From Listeria ivanovii subsp. londoniensis (GTDB lineage: Bacteria > Bacillota > Bacilli > Lactobacillales > Listeriaceae): a stretch of 64,000 nt of DNA. The notes beneath the pieces were generated by a model that saw nothing but the letters and a program-made list of their open reading frames with translations, searched no databases and was not told where the DNA came from. The translations under genes were made by a program, and so were the position numbers. Below, one piece after another: positions 17,264 through 26,250 of the stretch (the stretch's first letter is position 1; each line of letters opens with the position of its first letter). Location: NCBI RefSeq assembly GCF_000763495.1, contig NZ_CP009576.1, positions 1,808,001 to 1,872,000 on the forward strand, in the 5' to 3' direction.

Positions 17264-19534
17264 TTAACCTCCCACGATCGTTACTTGACCGACTAAAGTT
17301 GTATCAGAACTTCCGCCAACGAAAATCTGTATACCGCCTGTCTCTATCTCATATTTGTTATCGATAGACCACACTTCGAAAGCCTCTTTGGTTAGTTCGA
17401 GTGTCACGTCTATCTTTTCTTTTGGTTCGATTCGAATTTTTTTAAAGGCTTTTAGTTCTTTCTTTCTACGAGTTATGCTGGACTCCATATCATGAATATA
17501 AAGTTGCACCACTTCTTCTCCTGCTATTTCAGAAGTATTTTCCACCGTCACTTTAACAGCGACTGTTTCTCCCGCGAGCAAAGAAGACAAAGAAATCTGT
17601 TCTTGTTTAATCACTAAATTCCGGTAAGAGAAATCACTATAACTTAACCCATAACCGAATGGATAAAGTGGCTTTCCAGTTAAATCAAAGTAGTCTTCTT
17701 TGTATTCCACTGCTTTTTGATTGTAATAAACAGGAATTTGTCCAGAAGACACAGGGATACTAACCGGTAATTTACCAGACGGATTATATTTACCAACTAA
17801 CACTTCTGCTATTGCTGTCCCACCAACATTCCCAGGATAAAAGGCCGTGAGTAGTGCATCTGCTTCTTTGCTGATTTCAGGAATAGCAATTGGTCGCCCT
17901 TGAATCATCACTACAATCACAGGTTTTTTTGTACGTTTCATCGCCCGAAATAACGCTAGCTGCACTTCTGGAAGAGCGATATCCGCAACATCCACATTTT
18001 CACCAGCATCCATATTCGGACCTTTAGAACTAACAGCCCCATTACTCTGAAATTCCATATTAAAATTCCGCGCACTAGAACCACCAAGAACTAACACAAT
18101 CGCATCCGCTTTTCCTGCTAGTTCTTCAGCTTTTGAAATCCCCCCTGTTACTGCTTCACGAATGTCTGAACCTTTTTCCGAAAGAAGTTCCCATTCTTTT
18201 GGGACAATACTTTTTAAGCCAGCTAGAACAGTAACACAATCCCCTTTGTTTTGCGGTGCCGTATAATCTCCGAGTTGATTATACAGCGCATCCGCATTCG
18301 GGCCCACAATGGCAATTTTTTTGCGTGCTCCTTCTAGTGGCAAGGTCTTTGCATCATTTTTCAACAAACAAATCCCTTCTCTAGCAGCTTGTAAATTTAG
18401 CTTTTTCCAGTTAACAGAAGCTGCGGGGACCTTTTCCTCTACATATGGATTCTCGAATAATCCTAATTGAAACTTCACTTGTAGAATTCGACGTACAGCT
18501 TGGTCAACAATCGTTTCATTCAGAATCCCTGCAGTTACACTCTCTTCTAAAAACGGGAAAACCTCATCCCATAAACTTAAATCAACACCAGCTTCAATTG
18601 CCATTTTTGCCGCTTTTTTAGGATTCGGATTTAACTTCAGCAAACGATCTAAAGCACAACCATCCGCCATCACGATGCCATTAAAGCCCATTTCTTCTCG
18701 TAATATTGTTGTTAATAGTTCTTTGTTCGCATGACAAGGAACGCCATCTATTTCATTGTATGCAGCCATAACACCTAGTGCACCTTTTGTAATACCAGCA
18801 CGTAATGGTTCTAAGAAAATTTCTCTGAGTTCTCTTACACCGATAGAAACTGGACCTGAATTATGACCACCTACTGGTTCTCCTTGCGCGGCAAAATGTT
18901 TTAAAATGACAGCGACTTTACCATTTTTTTGGAAACCTTCTGTTATCGCGGCGGTTAATTCTGCCGCAAGATACGGATCTTCACCATAACATTCTTCCGC
19001 CCGCCCCCAACGAGGATCACGAAGAATATCTAACGCCGAAGCAAGCGCTAAATGGACACCTTTATCAGAAATTTCTTCTGCAATCGCCTCCGCTACTTGT
19101 TGTTGCAATTCAGGATGAAAAGATGCTGCTCGCGCTAAATTTACTGGGTATGACTCACTGTCAAGCGCTTGGTGACCGTGCGGAACTTCTTCTGCTAGTA
19201 AAACCGGAACTCCAAGCCTAGTATTCTCTATCACATAGCGTTGTACCATATTAGCGACTTTAGCAGAATTGGCTCGCGAAATACCAGTTTCTTTATTCAT
19301 TTTTGACCACGGATCAGCTCGGAATAGACCATATAAAGCACCTATTCCTTCAAACCTAGCTACTTCCTTTTTAAATTTATCCGTAATTTGAAACACATCA
19401 CCATTTCTTGAAAAAGCATCCCAGCCATACATTCGCTGATTGAGTTGCCCGCATTTTTCTGCAAGCGTCATTCGCGAAAGCAAATCTTCCACGCGATCAT
19501 TAGTAGATTTTGTTGCATCTAAATAAATAGCCAT
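17264..19534 (-). CDS. Glycoside hydrolase family 3 (beta-glucosidase-like), cytoplasmic
   Basis: 756 residues, no signal peptide. N-terminal GH3 barrel with LKHFAAQGEP (Lys212, His213) and the nucleophile motif GFNGIVMADG (Asp291 the candidate nucleophile), then the alpha/beta sandwich (KIAIVGPNADALYNQLGDY) and a C-terminal fibronectin-III-like domain (YPFGYGLSYSDF, EEVVQLYIHD). It should release terminal beta-linked sugars from short oligosaccharides; the exact sugar cannot be read. The ATG giving MAIYLDATK is behind AAGGAGG. It sits between EIIB and EIIA genes, so it probably acts on the imported sugar. GH3 rather than a GH1 6-phospho-glucosidase is notable. Confidence 0.9.
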   Translation of the reverse strand: MAIYLDATKSTNDRVEDLLSRMTLAEKCGQLNQRMYGWDAFSRNGDVFQITDKFKKEVARFEGIGALYGLFRADPWSKMNKETGISRANSAKVANMVQRYVIENTRLGVPVLLAEEVPHGHQALDSESYPVNLARAASFHPELQQQVAEAIAEEISDKGVHLALASALDILRDPRWGRAEECYGEDPYLAAELTAAITEGFQKNGKVAVILKHFAAQGEPVGGHNSGPVSIGVRELREIFLEPLRAGITKGALGVMAAYNEIDGVPCHANKELLTTILREEMGFNGIVMADGCALDRLLKLNPNPKKAAKMAIEAGVDLSLWDEVFPFLEESVTAGILNETIVDQAVRRILQVKFQLGLFENPYVEEKVPAASVNWKKLNLQAAREGICLLKNDAKTLPLEGARKKIAIVGPNADALYNQLGDYTAPQNKGDCVTVLAGLKSIVPKEWELLSEKGSDIREAVTGGISKAEELAGKADAIVLVLGGSSARNFNMEFQSNGAVSSKGPNMDAGENVDVADIALPEVQLALFRAMKRTKKPVIVVMIQGRPIAIPEISKEADALLTAFYPGNVGGTAIAEVLVGKYNPSGKLPVSIPVSSGQIPVYYNQKAVEYKEDYFDLTGKPLYPFGYGLSYSDFSYRNLVIKQEQISLSSLLAGETVAVKVTVENTSEIAGEEVVQLYIHDMESSITRRKKELKAFKKIRIEPKEKIDVTLELTKEAFEVWSIDNKYEIETGGIQIFVGGSSDTTLVGQVTIVGG

Positions 19535-19562
19535 TTTCTTTCCTCCTTGCAAGTCGTTACAT

Positions 19563-19865
19563 TCAGCTAAGTAAACCGAGTGCTACATCTAACACTTTTT
19601 CTCCGTTCATCCGTCCGTAATCTATCACATCAATAACTGTAACCGGAATATTTCCTTCTACCACATCAGTAACTTTGTCTTTCATATAACTAACTTGCGG
19701 TCCAAGCAAAATCACATCTGCTTTGCGCCAATTTTTTTCAAAATCCGTTTCAGAAATTGCCCAAATCGTCACATCCAATTCACGTTCTTCGGCAATCCGT
19801 TCCATTTTTCGAACAAGAACACTTGTAGACATCCCTGCATTACACATCAACATAATATTTTTCAT
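19563..19865 (-). CDS. PTS lactose/cellobiose-family EIIB component
   Basis: 100 residues. Phosphocysteine Cys8 is in the P-loop-like NIMLMCNAGMSTSVLV, the hallmark of cellobiose/diacetylchitobiose-class EIIB. The DVILLGPQVSYM strand-turn is also typical. It transfers phosphate from EIIA to the sugar bound by EIIC. GTAGGAGG precedes the ATG. Twelve bases downstream of the EIIC gene. Confidence 0.92.
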   Translation of the reverse strand: MKNIMLMCNAGMSTSVLVRKMERIAEERELDVTIWAISETDFEKNWRKADVILLGPQVSYMKDKVTDVVEGNIPVTVIDVIDYGRMNGEKVLDVALGLLS

Positions 19866-19877
19866 TTATTCGTCCTC

Positions 19878-21176
19878 CTACACTGCTTTTACGCGATCAT
19901 TGGCTTTTAAGAATGGTAAATACAGAAGTACACAAACTCCGATTAAAAAGATTTGGAATACTGCCGCTCGCCAGTCTCCACCAGTCGCAAGGAACCCTGA
20001 TGCCACAACAGGTGTTGTCCACGGAACTAGCACAACTACTTCAGAAATCATGTGAAGTTTAGTAGCTAAATAAGCAAGTCCTAGACATAGTGGCGTAGAG
20101 ATAATAAAAGGAATCATTAAACTTATGTTATAAACAATCGGTAGCCCAAACACAACTGGCTCATTAATGTTGAATAAACCAGGAGCAGATGATAAGGTAG
20201 CAATCTCACGGTAGTCTTTACGTTTCGACCAGATAAAGATAGCTATTAATAGAGCAATCGTATTTCCACCACCGCCCATAACACCAAAGATATCACGGAA
20301 AGTCGTATTAATAATGTGTGGAATTTCTGTATGATTTGCAAACGCCGTCATATTTTCTTGCATATTAGCAAGTAATACCGGATCCATAATCGGCCCTAGT
20401 ATACCGCTTCCTGCAATCCCTATAGAGTAAAGCATTTGAGAGATTGTCATTAAAGCAAGGAATCCAGGCACACTCGTAACAAGGAATGTTAATGGTTTCT
20501 GAATAAGCGTACTAATAAGTGCATACAAATTTAAACTAAATAATGTAGCTACTAAGAATGAAATAAACGCAAAAATAAGGACGGTTAACATTGTCGGAAT
20601 AAGAACATTAAATGATTTAATAACCGCTGGAGGGACACTATCTCCCGAAATCCGGATCTTCATTTTTTCACTTTTCGATAGACGGATAAAAACTTCTGTC
20701 GATAGTAGCGCAGTTACAATACCAACAAACATCCCTGCAGAACCCATTAACGAGAGCGGTAATACCCCTGTAACTTCAACTGCTTTCTCCAAACCTAGTG
20801 GAACAACTTCAGAAACAGCTGGAACAAAAATGACGATAAGAGCAATGGTCATTAGTGCTGGAGCAAACGGATTTTCAAACTTTCGATTTTGTGCCAGAAA
20901 ATAAGAAACAGAAGCACCAATTAAAATAGTTATGATACCAAGTGTCCCATTAACAATACTATTACCTAAATTTTGCCATGTAGTAAGTGTTTCGGAACTA
21001 ATAATTGCCGACATAAAACCATCCGGCTTGATAATGACGTTATTAATTAAAACCATAAATCCTGCTAACATAATAAAAGGTAAAATTGTAGCAAAGGCAT
21101 CACGCATAGACTTCAAATGAATTTGATTTCCAAGCTTCTGCGATAACCAACTTAATTTCTCGATGAATTTTTTCAA
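19878..21176 (-). CDS. PTS lactose/cellobiose-family EIIC permease
   Basis: 432 residues; about ten membrane helices with the Lac/Cel EIIC features: N-terminal cytosolic stretch with SMRDAFATILPFIMLAGFMV, the GGGGNTIAL loop, and the substrate-binding LFNINEPVVFGLPIVYN motif. It carries a beta-linked disaccharide or aryl-glycoside, phosphorylating it during import. TTG start eight bases after AAGGAGG. First gene of the operon EIIC-EIIB-GH3-EIIA, behind a promoter with a cre-like site. The substrate is unknown; cellobiose or a related beta-glucoside is most likely. Confidence 0.92.
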   Translation of the reverse strand: MKKFIEKLSWLSQKLGNQIHLKSMRDAFATILPFIMLAGFMVLINNVIIKPDGFMSAIISSETLTTWQNLGNSIVNGTLGIITILIGASVSYFLAQNRKFENPFAPALMTIALIVIFVPAVSEVVPLGLEKAVEVTGVLPLSLMGSAGMFVGIVTALLSTEVFIRLSKSEKMKIRISGDSVPPAVIKSFNVLIPTMLTVLIFAFISFLVATLFSLNLYALISTLIQKPLTFLVTSVPGFLALMTISQMLYSIGIAGSGILGPIMDPVLLANMQENMTAFANHTEIPHIINTTFRDIFGVMGGGGNTIALLIAIFIWSKRKDYREIATLSSAPGLFNINEPVVFGLPIVYNISLMIPFIISTPLCLGLAYLATKLHMISEVVVLVPWTTPVVASGFLATGGDWRAAVFQIFLIGVCVLLYLPFLKANDRVKAV

Positions 21177-21205
21177 TTTCTTAAACCTCCTTAGATATTA
21201 CAATT

Positions 21206-21234
21206 ATTGTAGCGCTTTCTTTTCAGTAAATAAA
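21206..21234 (-). promoter_or_regulatory. PTS operon promoter
   Basis: Minus-strand TTTATT (21229-21234), 17-base spacer, TACAAT (21206-21211). The -35 is weak, as expected for an activator-dependent promoter. Confidence 0.6.
21207..21220. promoter_or_regulatory. cre-like site in the PTS promoter
   Basis: Minus-strand AGAAAGCGCTACAA holds the intact core GAAAGCGCT of a cre site with a poorer right half. It overlaps the -10 box, so CcpA binding would repress the operon when preferred sugars are present. Confidence 0.55.
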
Positions 21235-21279
21235 TCCAGTCTTTTTCCCCATTAACTTAGTAGATGCGGAAATAAAGAA

Positions 21280-21316
21280 AACAAGCTCCTGTTTTAATTT
21301 TAAAAAAGAGCTTGTT
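21280..21316 (-). terminator. Terminator after the LicR-type regulator
   Basis: AACAAGCTC and GAGCTTGTT form a nine-pair stem with T-rich sequence after it on the minus strand. It separates the regulator transcript from the PTS promoter. Confidence 0.75.
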
Positions 21317-21329
21317 ATGTTTTATTTAG

Positions 21330-23243
21330 TTAAACTGTTTGCAATATGCGCATAAAGTTTTCAAAATCAGTTACTCGTTTTAACTCGCCCATTACTTTGG
21401 GGTTTTCCACTAAATCACTAATTAGCGTGTACAGAGTCGCCAGTCGTTTCTGTTCTTCATTTTTTACCGCTAGCATAAATACCACTTGCGCACGTTTTTC
21501 TCCGTTCCAGTCTACCCCAGCTGGGCAAATACATACTGCGATGACCGTTTCTAGCACTTCCGCCTCTACCGGATGTGGTGCAGCTAGCCCACTCCCCAAA
21601 TAGGTCGGCACAATTTCTTCTCGCTCCATAAGTGATGGTAAATAATCCTCTCCCACTAGTCGCTTTTCCTGCAAAACTCCTGCTAAATCCGCAAGAATTT
21701 CCATTTTGTTCGTTTTATGACTAACAATAAATAGTCCTTCACGAAATATTTTTTCTAATTCTATTTGATTTTCCGTCTCATCATGTTTCATTAATAAAGA
21801 AATATTTTGAACATCTTCTTTGGTTAAAAATGGTGATACTTGAATGACCGGGTGCAATTTGCTTTGAAGGGGCACCGTTGAAATCACAAAATCACAAGTA
21901 GTTGCTTTTGTCTTATAATCTTTAAATGAGTATACGCCAACAATTTCCAAGCTACTCGCGAATTGTTTTCGAACTTTAGACTCTAGTAATTGTGATGTTC
22001 CAAGTCCTGAGGCACAAACAATTAATACTTTTTGCTTATTGTGTACAAATTCTTTATCTAGACCATATAAAAAATGAATTGCTAAATACCCTGCCTCCGC
22101 TTCATTCACATCCGTTTTTAATTCCGTCTCTAAAACTTCTTTCGCGACCAAACCAAGCTCAAACGCAAACGGATAATTTTCTTTCAGATTTTCCAAGTAA
22201 GGATTTTGAATGTTCATCTTAAATTTAATTCGATTGATGGCTGGCTTTAAGTGAAGCGCGATATTCGAAACCATCTTTTGATCCTGCCGAAAATCATATC
22301 CATAAAGCCGTTTAATCTGCTCTAATATTTTATCGACAATGATATATTCGCGATAATTATTAAAATCACTTTTCCAGTTTTTCGCACTTAAATGCAATAA
22401 AATATAAGAAATTTCACTTTCAGGAAAATGGATTCCTTCCGCAAGCTCAATCTCTTTCATAATGTTTTGGGCTGCACGTAATTCTGACATGCTAAACTCG
22501 ATATCTTCCAGGTCCGTTGCCGTGATATAGCAGTTATCTTTTACACGAGAAACCGCAATAGCAATATGAATAATTAGGTTCTTCACAGAGATGTCTGTCA
22601 TATGAATATTGTATTTCGCTATATTGGATACTACTATTTCTAACATTTTTTCCAAACTAACATCTTGAAAGAAGTTTCGCTCAGTTTCTGTGATAAGTGG
22701 AGTAGCTGATTCTGCAAGTAAATACCTAGAATAACAAAAACGAATGGCCAGTTCGGTTCCAGAAATCCGGATACCGTAGCCTGCTCTCTTTTCAACAGAT
22801 AATGAATAATTGGTTAGTTTTTCTTTCACTTCTAAAATATCGGAATTAATGGTGGATTTGCTGACAAAAAGTTCTTCAGCAAGCGTCTCTAATTTGACAT
22901 AATCGTTTTTTAGTAACAGATAACGAATAATGTAGTTCGCTCGATCTTCGGCAAACAACGGTACAATATTCATATTAGATTGACCTGTTTTATTATCCAA
23001 CAGAGCCTCTTGAAGTGCCTTTTCATCCTTTATAATTAAACGATAACCTACACCAGGAAGTGATTCAATTTGGTTTCCAGCAACTTGAAGTAATGGGTTG
23101 ATCGCCTTAATATCATTCCGAATCGTACGTGGTGTTACGGCTAACGCCTCACCAAGCTCTCTTCCACTAATAAATGACATCCTTAAATAGAGCATATGAA
23201 CTATTTTCTGCCATCTTGGCAATAACAATTGAGAACCACTCAT
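21330..23243 (-). CDS. PRD-containing transcriptional activator (LicR/MtlR class)
   Basis: 637 residues. Two N-terminal DNA-binding helix-turn-helix domains (SGRELGEALAVTPRTIRNDI near 26-46; LAEELFVSKSTINSDILEVK near 121-140), not the RNA-binding CAT domain of BglG antiterminators. Then PRD1 with His226 and His284, PRD2 with His331 and His390, an EIIB-like domain with Cys410 (VLIVCASGLGTSQLL), and an EIIA-like domain with His557 (GSGLAAPHPVE). All regulatory phosphorylation sites are present. It should activate the adjacent PTS operon when its sugar is transported. Behind GAGGAG; 48 bases after the DUF156 gene. Confidence 0.92.
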   Translation of the reverse strand: MSGSQLLLPRWQKIVHMLYLRMSFISGRELGEALAVTPRTIRNDIKAINPLLQVAGNQIESLPGVGYRLIIKDEKALQEALLDNKTGQSNMNIVPLFAEDRANYIIRYLLLKNDYVKLETLAEELFVSKSTINSDILEVKEKLTNYSLSVEKRAGYGIRISGTELAIRFCYSRYLLAESATPLITETERNFFQDVSLEKMLEIVVSNIAKYNIHMTDISVKNLIIHIAIAVSRVKDNCYITATDLEDIEFSMSELRAAQNIMKEIELAEGIHFPESEISYILLHLSAKNWKSDFNNYREYIIVDKILEQIKRLYGYDFRQDQKMVSNIALHLKPAINRIKFKMNIQNPYLENLKENYPFAFELGLVAKEVLETELKTDVNEAEAGYLAIHFLYGLDKEFVHNKQKVLIVCASGLGTSQLLESKVRKQFASSLEIVGVYSFKDYKTKATTCDFVISTVPLQSKLHPVIQVSPFLTKEDVQNISLLMKHDETENQIELEKIFREGLFIVSHKTNKMEILADLAGVLQEKRLVGEDYLPSLMEREEIVPTYLGSGLAAPHPVEAEVLETVIAVCICPAGVDWNGEKRAQVVFMLAVKNEEQKRLATLYTLISDLVENPKVMGELKRVTDFENFMRILQTV

Positions 23244-23291
23244 CCAGATTACTCTCCTCGCACCAATAGTTTTAATCTAGCCTTTTATCCA

Positions 23292-23540
23292 TTAGCGAAT
23301 GTAGCTATCAATTTTCTTTTTAATTAATGCTTCATCCATTTCACCTTGTTTAATAAGTTCCTTCATCTGTTCAGTGTAAATTACTTTTGCTGCTGCGTCC
23401 ATCGCTTTTTTTACTGCGGCTATTTGTTGCATAATTGTTTCGAAATCCCGCTCTTCTTCTGTCATATTTTTTATAGAGCGCACATGTCCTTCAATTTTGG
23501 CAAATCTTGTTATTAATGCTTTCCGTTCAACCCCATCCAT
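23292..23540 (-). CDS. DUF156 (CsoR/RcnR/FrmR-fold) regulator lacking metal ligands
   Basis: 82 residues, the length and helical pattern of DUF156 repressors (LITRFAKIEGHVRSIKNM, QIAAVKKAMDAAAKVIYTEQ). The family binds Cu(I), Ni(II), formaldehyde or persulfide through a Cys-His-Cys set; at the three aligned positions this protein has Phe (ERDFETI), Gln and Leu (YTEQMKELI), and it has no cysteine at all. Copper sensing is therefore unlikely. Strong AAGGGGG ribosome binding site. No copper, nickel or sulfur gene lies nearby; the downstream gene is the PTS activator, possibly on the same transcript. What it senses is unknown. Confidence 0.82.
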   Translation of the reverse strand: MDGVERKALITRFAKIEGHVRSIKNMTEEERDFETIMQQIAAVKKAMDAAAKVIYTEQMKELIKQGEMDEALIKKKIDSYIR

Positions 23541-23650
23541 TTATATACCCCCTTAGTGTATATTGTTATCATCCCCCTGCCCGGGTTATAATTTCGGCTT
23601 TATTATGCGGTTTACAAATATATAATACCACAAAATGAAAATACCCTCAA

Positions 23651-23674
23651 AAAAAGAAGCGTTTTACCACTTCT
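23651..23674 (-). terminator. Probable terminator at the end of ytnP-like gene
   Basis: Minus-strand AGAAG/CTTCT stem with a ten-base loop followed by TTTTTTT; the stem includes sequence next to the stop codon. Short stem, so only moderately sure. Confidence 0.5.
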
Positions 23675-24521
23675 TAGTCGGACGATTTACTTTTAAACTA
23701 TTTATAATTTCCCCATTTCCAGCAATTTTTACAGCTCGAAATCTCGCGTCATGATAAGACAAAAACCAATAATTTTCTCCAAATGTTTGCTTGAAAATTT
23801 CTTGTTTAGCAGCAATTGACGTCATTGGATAATCATCGTACGCAGTAACCCAAAGAACATTTTGATGAGCAAACGTAGGAAAAATATCTGCCATATGAAC
23901 TGCTTTTTCTCCGTTCAAATGAAACCAAATAATTGAATGTCCTGCACTATGTCCACCAGTATGTTCCATTTTTACTACGTCATTTATTTTAACTTCCCTA
24001 TCAAAGGTATGAACTTGTGACTCAATTTGCTCCCAATTTTCTTTCCAATAAGTCGCCTTTGAACGAATATTAGGATTTCGCATTTCGTCCCATTCCATTT
24101 TAGAAGTCCAAATCTCGGCATTTTTAAAAATCGAGTAGTTCCCTTCTTCTGAAACACCGGTCAAACCAAGCACATGATCAAAATGTAAATGCGTCATTAA
24201 CACATAATCAATCTCTTCTGGTGATACACCAAGTCGAGCTAAGTCTTCTAGAACAAATGATTCTTCCGTCACCCCGTAATTACGTTTTTGTTTTTCCGTC
24301 AAACGATTATTTCCTAGGCCAGTATCAATTAAATAGTTTTTCCCTTCGTATTGAAAGAACATCGGATCGGTCACATTTGCTAGTTGATTTTTTTCGTTTG
24401 CTGGGTATTTTTTCTCCCAAAGTGGTTTAGGGACAACCCCGAACATCGCTCCCCCATCAAAATGCGTATAACCACCACGTAACCAGTATATAGTAATATC
24501 TCCTATCTGAATTGTATCCAC
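23664..24521 (-). CDS. Metallo-beta-lactamase-fold hydrolase (YtnP-like lactonase)
   Basis: 285 residues. The metal-binding motif HLHFDHVLG is clear, with later ligands in HTGGHSAGHSIIW, HMADIFPT and YHDARFRAV. The overall layout resembles YtnP/AHL-lactonase-type enzymes, which hydrolyse lactones including acyl-homoserine lactones; the real substrate here is unknown. GTG start behind GGGAGG. Same direction as trmB but separated by a terminator, so it is probably a single-gene unit. Confidence 0.85.
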   Translation of the reverse strand: MDTIQIGDITIYWLRGGYTHFDGGAMFGVVPKPLWEKKYPANEKNQLANVTDPMFFQYEGKNYLIDTGLGNNRLTEKQKRNYGVTEESFVLEDLARLGVSPEEIDYVLMTHLHFDHVLGLTGVSEEGNYSIFKNAEIWTSKMEWDEMRNPNIRSKATYWKENWEQIESQVHTFDREVKINDVVKMEHTGGHSAGHSIIWFHLNGEKAVHMADIFPTFAHQNVLWVTAYDDYPMTSIAAKQEIFKQTFGENYWFLSYHDARFRAVKIAGNGEIINSLKVNRPTKKW

Positions 24522-24540
24522 TCTACATTCCTCCCGTTAA

Positions 24541-24574
24541 ATATAAAAACCAGATGCAGCAGATGCACCTGGTT
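24541..24574 (-). terminator. trmB terminator
   Basis: AACCAG/CTGGTT outer stem enclosing a GATGCAGCAGATGC palindrome, followed by TTTTATATTT on the minus strand. Confidence 0.7.
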
Positions 24575-24580
24575 TATCCT

Positions 24581-25225
24581 TTAATTTCTATCAAATTTTG
24601 CTTCAAGACGATAGATTGGGAATCCTTTAGCTGAAAATTTTTCTTCATATTCAGTTTTTATATTCCCTTCGTAATCGCTATTATGCAAATCAAGTGATAC
24701 AAACGTAAGTAACATATTATATTCTGAAAATGCTACTAACGAATATTCAAATAAACTCCGATTATCCGTTTTAAAATGAATTTCTCCATCTACCGGCAAT
24801 AATCGTTCATAAATAGCGAGGAACGTCGGATTGGTTAATCGACGTTTTGTATGACGTTTTTTAGGCCACGGGTCAGAGAAGTTGAGATAAATTTGCGCTA
24901 CCTCCCCTTTCTCAAAACAGTCTTCTAATAATTTAGCATCACGAGCCACTAAACGTAAATTAGGCACATCTGCTTCGAGCGCTTTATCAAGTGCAGAGAC
25001 AAGAACACTTTCAATCATTTCGATACCTATATAATTAATGGATGGATTTGCTTTTGCCATTCCACTCACGAATTGTCCTTTACCAGAACCAATTTCAATA
25101 TGAATCGGATTATTATTTCCAAAAACTTCTTGCCACTTGCCTTTTAGTTCTTCAGGGTTTTCAATATAAATTGCTGGAAATTCCTGCAGCCTATCTTTTG
25201 CCCATGGTTTATGTTTTACACGCAT
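24581..25225 (-). CDS. trmB: tRNA (guanine-N7-)-methyltransferase
   Basis: 214 residues; methylates G46 of tRNA to m7G using S-adenosylmethionine. Motif [16 protein letters not shown] and the family signature [16 protein letters not shown] (residues ~115-130) are present, and the C-terminal TEYEEKF is typical. ATG behind AGGTG. Starts six bases after the stop of the phosphotransferase-like gene, so the two are cotranscribed; the same gene pair (ytmQ, ytmP) occurs in Bacillus. Confidence 0.95.
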   Translation of the reverse strand: MRVKHKPWAKDRLQEFPAIYIENPEELKGKWQEVFGNNNPIHIEIGSGKGQFVSGMAKANPSINYIGIEMIESVLVSALDKALEADVPNLRLVARDAKLLEDCFEKGEVAQIYLNFSDPWPKKRHTKRRLTNPTFLAIYERLLPVDGEIHFKTDNRSLFEYSLVAFSEYNMLLTFVSLDLHNSDYEGNIKTEYEEKFSAKGFPIYRLEAKFDRN

Positions 25226-25231
25226 CGTTCT

Positions 25232-26014
25232 TTACACCTCATCATCTTCTATTGCATTTTGAAAAATCTGTTTCGCTCGTTCATTTGCTTCAAACGACTG
25301 ATTTAAAGATACTTGCAGCACAGTCTGACAAATTGTATACCATTTTAATTTGCGATGTAGGTCCGTCGTTAAGGTCGTTCCATAACTTGAAAGCCAATTT
25401 TCCCATTCCGTCCGCGGGATATATTGGTATAAAATCATTCCGATGTCATTTGCAGCATCAGCAAGCATTGCTCCGTCCCAATCTACCAAAAACAATTCAT
25501 TTTCCTCAGAAATAATCCAATTGTTATGATTGACATCCCCATGACAAACGACGTACTCCGTTTGGTTAATAACTGGGAGGTTTAATTCCAAGTATTGAAT
25601 CGCTTCTATCATAGAAGATGTTACATTATTACTTGCTGCTACCTCTACTTTTAAGCGAGTTAATAGTTGATCTGCAGAAAAATAACAGTTCTCGATTTTT
25701 TCAAGCATGTGCAGTAATGTTTCTGAATGGTGAATTTTAGCCAAGAGCGCTGCCACCCTACTTCCACTCATTTCATCACGTGTTAAAATATGACAGTTCA
25801 CCCACTTTTGTGCAGTAATCACATCGCCATTTTCGACGCGTCTTGTCCAAACAAGTTTTGGCACTATGTTTTCCACGGAAAGCGCAGCTAAAAAAGGCGA
25901 AGAATTTCTTTTTAAAAAAAATTTTTCGTCTTCATGTGTTGCAACAAATGCTTGACCAGTTTCCCCTCCGGCCGGCGCTATGTCATATTCTCTCCCAAAA
26001 AAATTATCTTTCAT
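25232..26014 (-). CDS. ytmP: Aminoglycoside phosphotransferase/choline kinase-like protein (YtmP)
   Basis: 260 residues with a protein-kinase-like fold of the APH superfamily. The catalytic loop is YVVCHGDVNHNNWII and the Mg-binding segment FLVDWDGAMLADAAND. Distinguishing it from a resistance enzyme: it lies in a housekeeping operon with trmB and matches the YtmP group. It probably phosphorylates a small metabolite; which one cannot be read from sequence. Start ATG at the end of a short gap with AAAAGGTGTG as the ribosome binding site. Confidence 0.82.
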   Translation of the reverse strand: MKDNFFGREYDIAPAGGETGQAFVATHEDEKFFLKRNSSPFLAALSVENIVPKLVWTRRVENGDVITAQKWVNCHILTRDEMSGSRVAALLAKIHHSETLLHMLEKIENCYFSADQLLTRLKVEVAASNNVTSSMIEAIQYLELNLPVINQTEYVVCHGDVNHNNWIISEENELFLVDWDGAMLADAANDIGMILYQYIPRTEWENWLSSYGTTLTTDLHRKLKWYTICQTVLQVSLNQSFEANERAKQIFQNAIEDDEV

Positions 26015-26178
26015 TTACATACACACCTTTTACTAGCTCTTTGCAACTTCCATATGCCCTTTAAAAATACTTCCGAACAAATTGGTAACTATTCATGATT
26101 TTACTTCTCTTAGCGCTTCTAGTCAAGTCAACATACGTTCGTAATGATAATTTCTTCTCAAAAAAATGTAAAAATCTC

Positions 26179-26230
26179 AAAAAAAAGATCACTTATTCAA
26201 TTCCGGTTACACGAATTAAACAAGTGATGC
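26179..26230 (-). terminator. Terminator after the MFS transporter
   Basis: ATCACTT...AAGTGAT with an inner TAATTC/GAATT pairing, followed by TTTTTTTT on the minus strand. Confidence 0.75.
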
Positions 26231-26250
26231 CTTATTTATAAAAATCTAAA

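Noticed and set aside
25232-26014. Aminoglycoside-resistance gene
   Set aside because: The kinase fold is of the APH type, but operon context with trmB and match to YtmP point to a housekeeping small-molecule kinase-like protein.
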